Shown: one piece after another, positions 6,128-7,408 of the stretch | Numbering within the stretch: position 1 is the first letter of the stretch | Layout: each line of letters starts with the position of its first letter | Source: Planctomycetota bacterium | Lineage (GTDB): Bacteria > Patescibacteriota > Patescibacteriia > Patescibacteriales > UBA12465 | Direction of reading: 5' to 3' | DNA: 7,408 bases | Assembly (NCBI GenBank): GCA_025453315.1 | Contig: JALOQQ010000049.1 | Coordinates: 1-7,408 of the forward strand | The notes under the pieces: model-generated | What the model saw: the letters and a program-made list of their open reading frames with translations, nothing else | Told to the model about the DNA's origin: nothing | Databases searched by the model: none | Program-made: the position numbers and the translations under genes

Positions 6128-6180
6128 ACGCTGATATTTTGAACGTTACATAATTTAATATACCACAATAAAAACTAATA

Positions 6181-7408
6181 ATGATGAAAAATTTATTTTT
6201 ATTTTTAGGCCTTGTTTTAGGTCTTGGCTCTGGCTTAACTGCTTATAGCCAGCTTTCTTTTCGCTTAATAACCTCAGAAAAAGTTGAGGGCAAAATACTA
6301 TTCACTAAAATAGTGGATATGGATAATGATGGCTTACAAGATGTTGTTTATATTTACTTTAATTCTGTTTTTGATTCAAGTAATATAATGATTTCGATTA
6401 GCTCCCTAGACAAAAATAATATGAATTATAGCTTAAAAGAAAAACAAAGATTTTCTTCTGATCTAAATTCTAAATATTATTGTCGCAGCTTCGATATTAA
6501 AGATTTAAACAATGACCAATACCCGGAAATAGTTTTGAGTTTAGAAAAATCTATTAATCTAAGTTCTGGCGATATTAATGTTAATTATTTATTAATCATA
6601 AAAAATGATCAAGGTAGCATTGATAATACCACCGTCCAAACTCTAGATAGCGCCGTACAATGTATAAATGAATTAAAAATTGTTGACTTTAACGATGATG
6701 GCAAGCAAGAAATTATTTTACTTGGTGATAGCTTAAGAATACTCTATCCAGAAATAAATAACACTGGATTAATAAAAAGCTATAGCTTAAATGCAGCTGG
6801 ATCTTTTATTGCTTGGGATGGATCAGGAATTCCTGGCTTTAAAATGGAATTTGCCGATCTTAACAGTGACGGGAGAGAAGATGTGGTAATAGAAAAAGGC
6901 GGAAACAGTCTTGGTTGTTGGGGTGATTGCTTTGATAAAGAAGTGCTTGTTTTGTTTCAAGATCAAAATCACGATTTTAATAATTCCCTTCTTCTTGGTT
7001 CAGGTAAAGGTTTATCGGGCACGATAACGGCTGATATTGATAATGATGGCGAGATAGAAATAGCTTCAATCTTTTTTTATTCAATCTCAGATTCTTCACT
7101 AGAAGACTCAAGAATTAAAATTTGGAAAGATCTGAAACTTAGCACTTCCATAAAAATCAATAACACCTCCATGACCTTAAAAATTGCTAATCTAGACAAT
7201 GACAATAAACCAGATTTTGTTTGGGGTAATAATGAAGAGAGATGGACATTAGTAACTAGAACCAATAATGACGCTGATTTAAAAAGATGGCCCAGTCCAA
7301 AAACTAATAAATATGGTTACATGGACATAGAAATCGGGGATATTAATAATGATGGCCTAGATGATGCTATTTTACCAAATATAAATACTGGAGAATTTAT
7401 TGTTATGG
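6181..7408 (+). CDS. Secreted FG-GAP/VCBS-repeat beta-propeller protein, 3' end outside window
   Basis: An open frame runs from tandem ATGs (6181 and 6184) to the window edge, 409 codons without a stop. The N-terminus is a signal peptide: Lys3, a hydrophobic core at about 5-20, then a likely cut near AYS|Q (residue 23). The rest has seven copies of a Ca2+-binding loop of the DxDxDGxxD type starting at residues 46, 108, 169, 226, 285, 337 and 387 (for example DMDNDGLQD, DLNSDGRED, DIDNDGEIE). Spacing is 50-62 residues, each loop being followed by a short hydrophobic strand. This matches FG-GAP/VCBS repeats of integrin-alpha-like propellers, where one repeat makes one blade. Two loops are degenerate (DLNNDQYPE, NLDNDNKPD). 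The protein is likely exported and calcium-stabilised. A role in adhesion or carbohydrate binding is typical for the fold but cannot be assigned here. No Shine-Dalgarno sequence precedes either ATG. It is transcribed away from gap. Confidence 0.9.
   Translation, partial: MMKNLFLFLGLVLGLGSGLTAYSQLSFRLITSEKVEGKILFTKIVDMDNDGLQDVVYIYFNSVFDSSNIMISISSLDKNNMNYSLKEKQRFSSDLNSKYYCRSFDIKDLNNDQYPEIVLSLEKSINLSSGDINVNYLLIIKNDQGSIDNTTVQTLDSAVQCINELKIVDFNDDGKQEIILLGDSLRILYPEINNTGLIKSYSLNAAGSFIAWDGSGIPGFKMEFADLNSDGREDVVIEKGGNSLGCWGDCFDKEVLVLFQDQNHDFNNSLLLGSGKGLSGTITADIDNDGEIEIASIFFYSISDSSLEDSRIKIWKDLKLSTSIKINNTSMTLKIANLDNDNKPDFVWGNNEERWTLVTRTNNDADLKRWPSPKTNKYGYMDIEIGDINNDGLDDAILPNINTGEFIVM

Noticed and set aside
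7077..7265. Open frame of 62 codons on the minus strand
   Set aside because: It is antisense to the FG-GAP repeat gene and shows no recognisable features.
6322..7356. Recurring GATAATGATGGC-like 12-mers (6322-6333, 7039-7050, 7345-7356) as a DNA repeat or CRISPR-like array
   Set aside because: They encode the DNDG/NNDG part of the protein repeats, are in frame and widely spaced by variable coding sequence.

Overview
The window most likely comes from a member of the Candidate Phyla Radiation (Patescibacteria). The evidence is indirect: low GC (about 33% in the stretch I counted), very compact same-strand gene packing, start codons without Shine-Dalgarno sequences, a pilin of the type common in these genomes, and small membrane proteins of kinds I associate with that group. 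No rRNA or ribosomal protein gene is present to confirm this. All complete genes end in TAA or TAG, and the standard code reads through cleanly.

Layout. Nearly everything from 1 to 6022 is on the minus strand. In transcription order it reads: gap (6022-5006); a strong hairpin (5002-4963); a NuoF/HydB-type NADH-oxidising flavoprotein (4917-3829); a membrane protein with a long polar tail (3817-2672); a full-length [FeFe]-hydrogenase catalytic subunit HydA (2630-912); a small ECF S-component-like membrane protein overlapping hydA (937-371); and a type IV prepilin-like gene running off the left edge (353-1). A 158-base intergenic region (6023-6180) carries two back-to-back sigma-70-like promoters. 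One drives gap. The other drives a plus-strand gene for a secreted, Ca2+-binding-type FG-GAP/VCBS beta-propeller protein that runs off the right edge. The two edge genes are incomplete.

How the parts fit. GAPDH is of the NAD type and makes NADH in glycolysis. The NuoF-like subunit would take electrons from NADH through FMN and a 4Fe-4S cluster. HydA carries a 2Fe-2S, a His/Cys3 4Fe-4S and two further 4Fe-4S sites plus the H-cluster, and would pass the electrons to protons and release H2. This is a plausible fermentative NADH-recycling module.

The unusual points are as follows. The NuoF-like subunit is stripped down (no NuoE-like domain, no C-terminal ferredoxin domain) but has a cysteine-containing insertion near its flavin site. 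Two membrane proteins of unknown role are embedded in the hydrogenase cluster. No NuoE/HydC or HydE/F/G maturase gene lies in the window. The prepilin gene differs sharply in base composition from the operon beside it.
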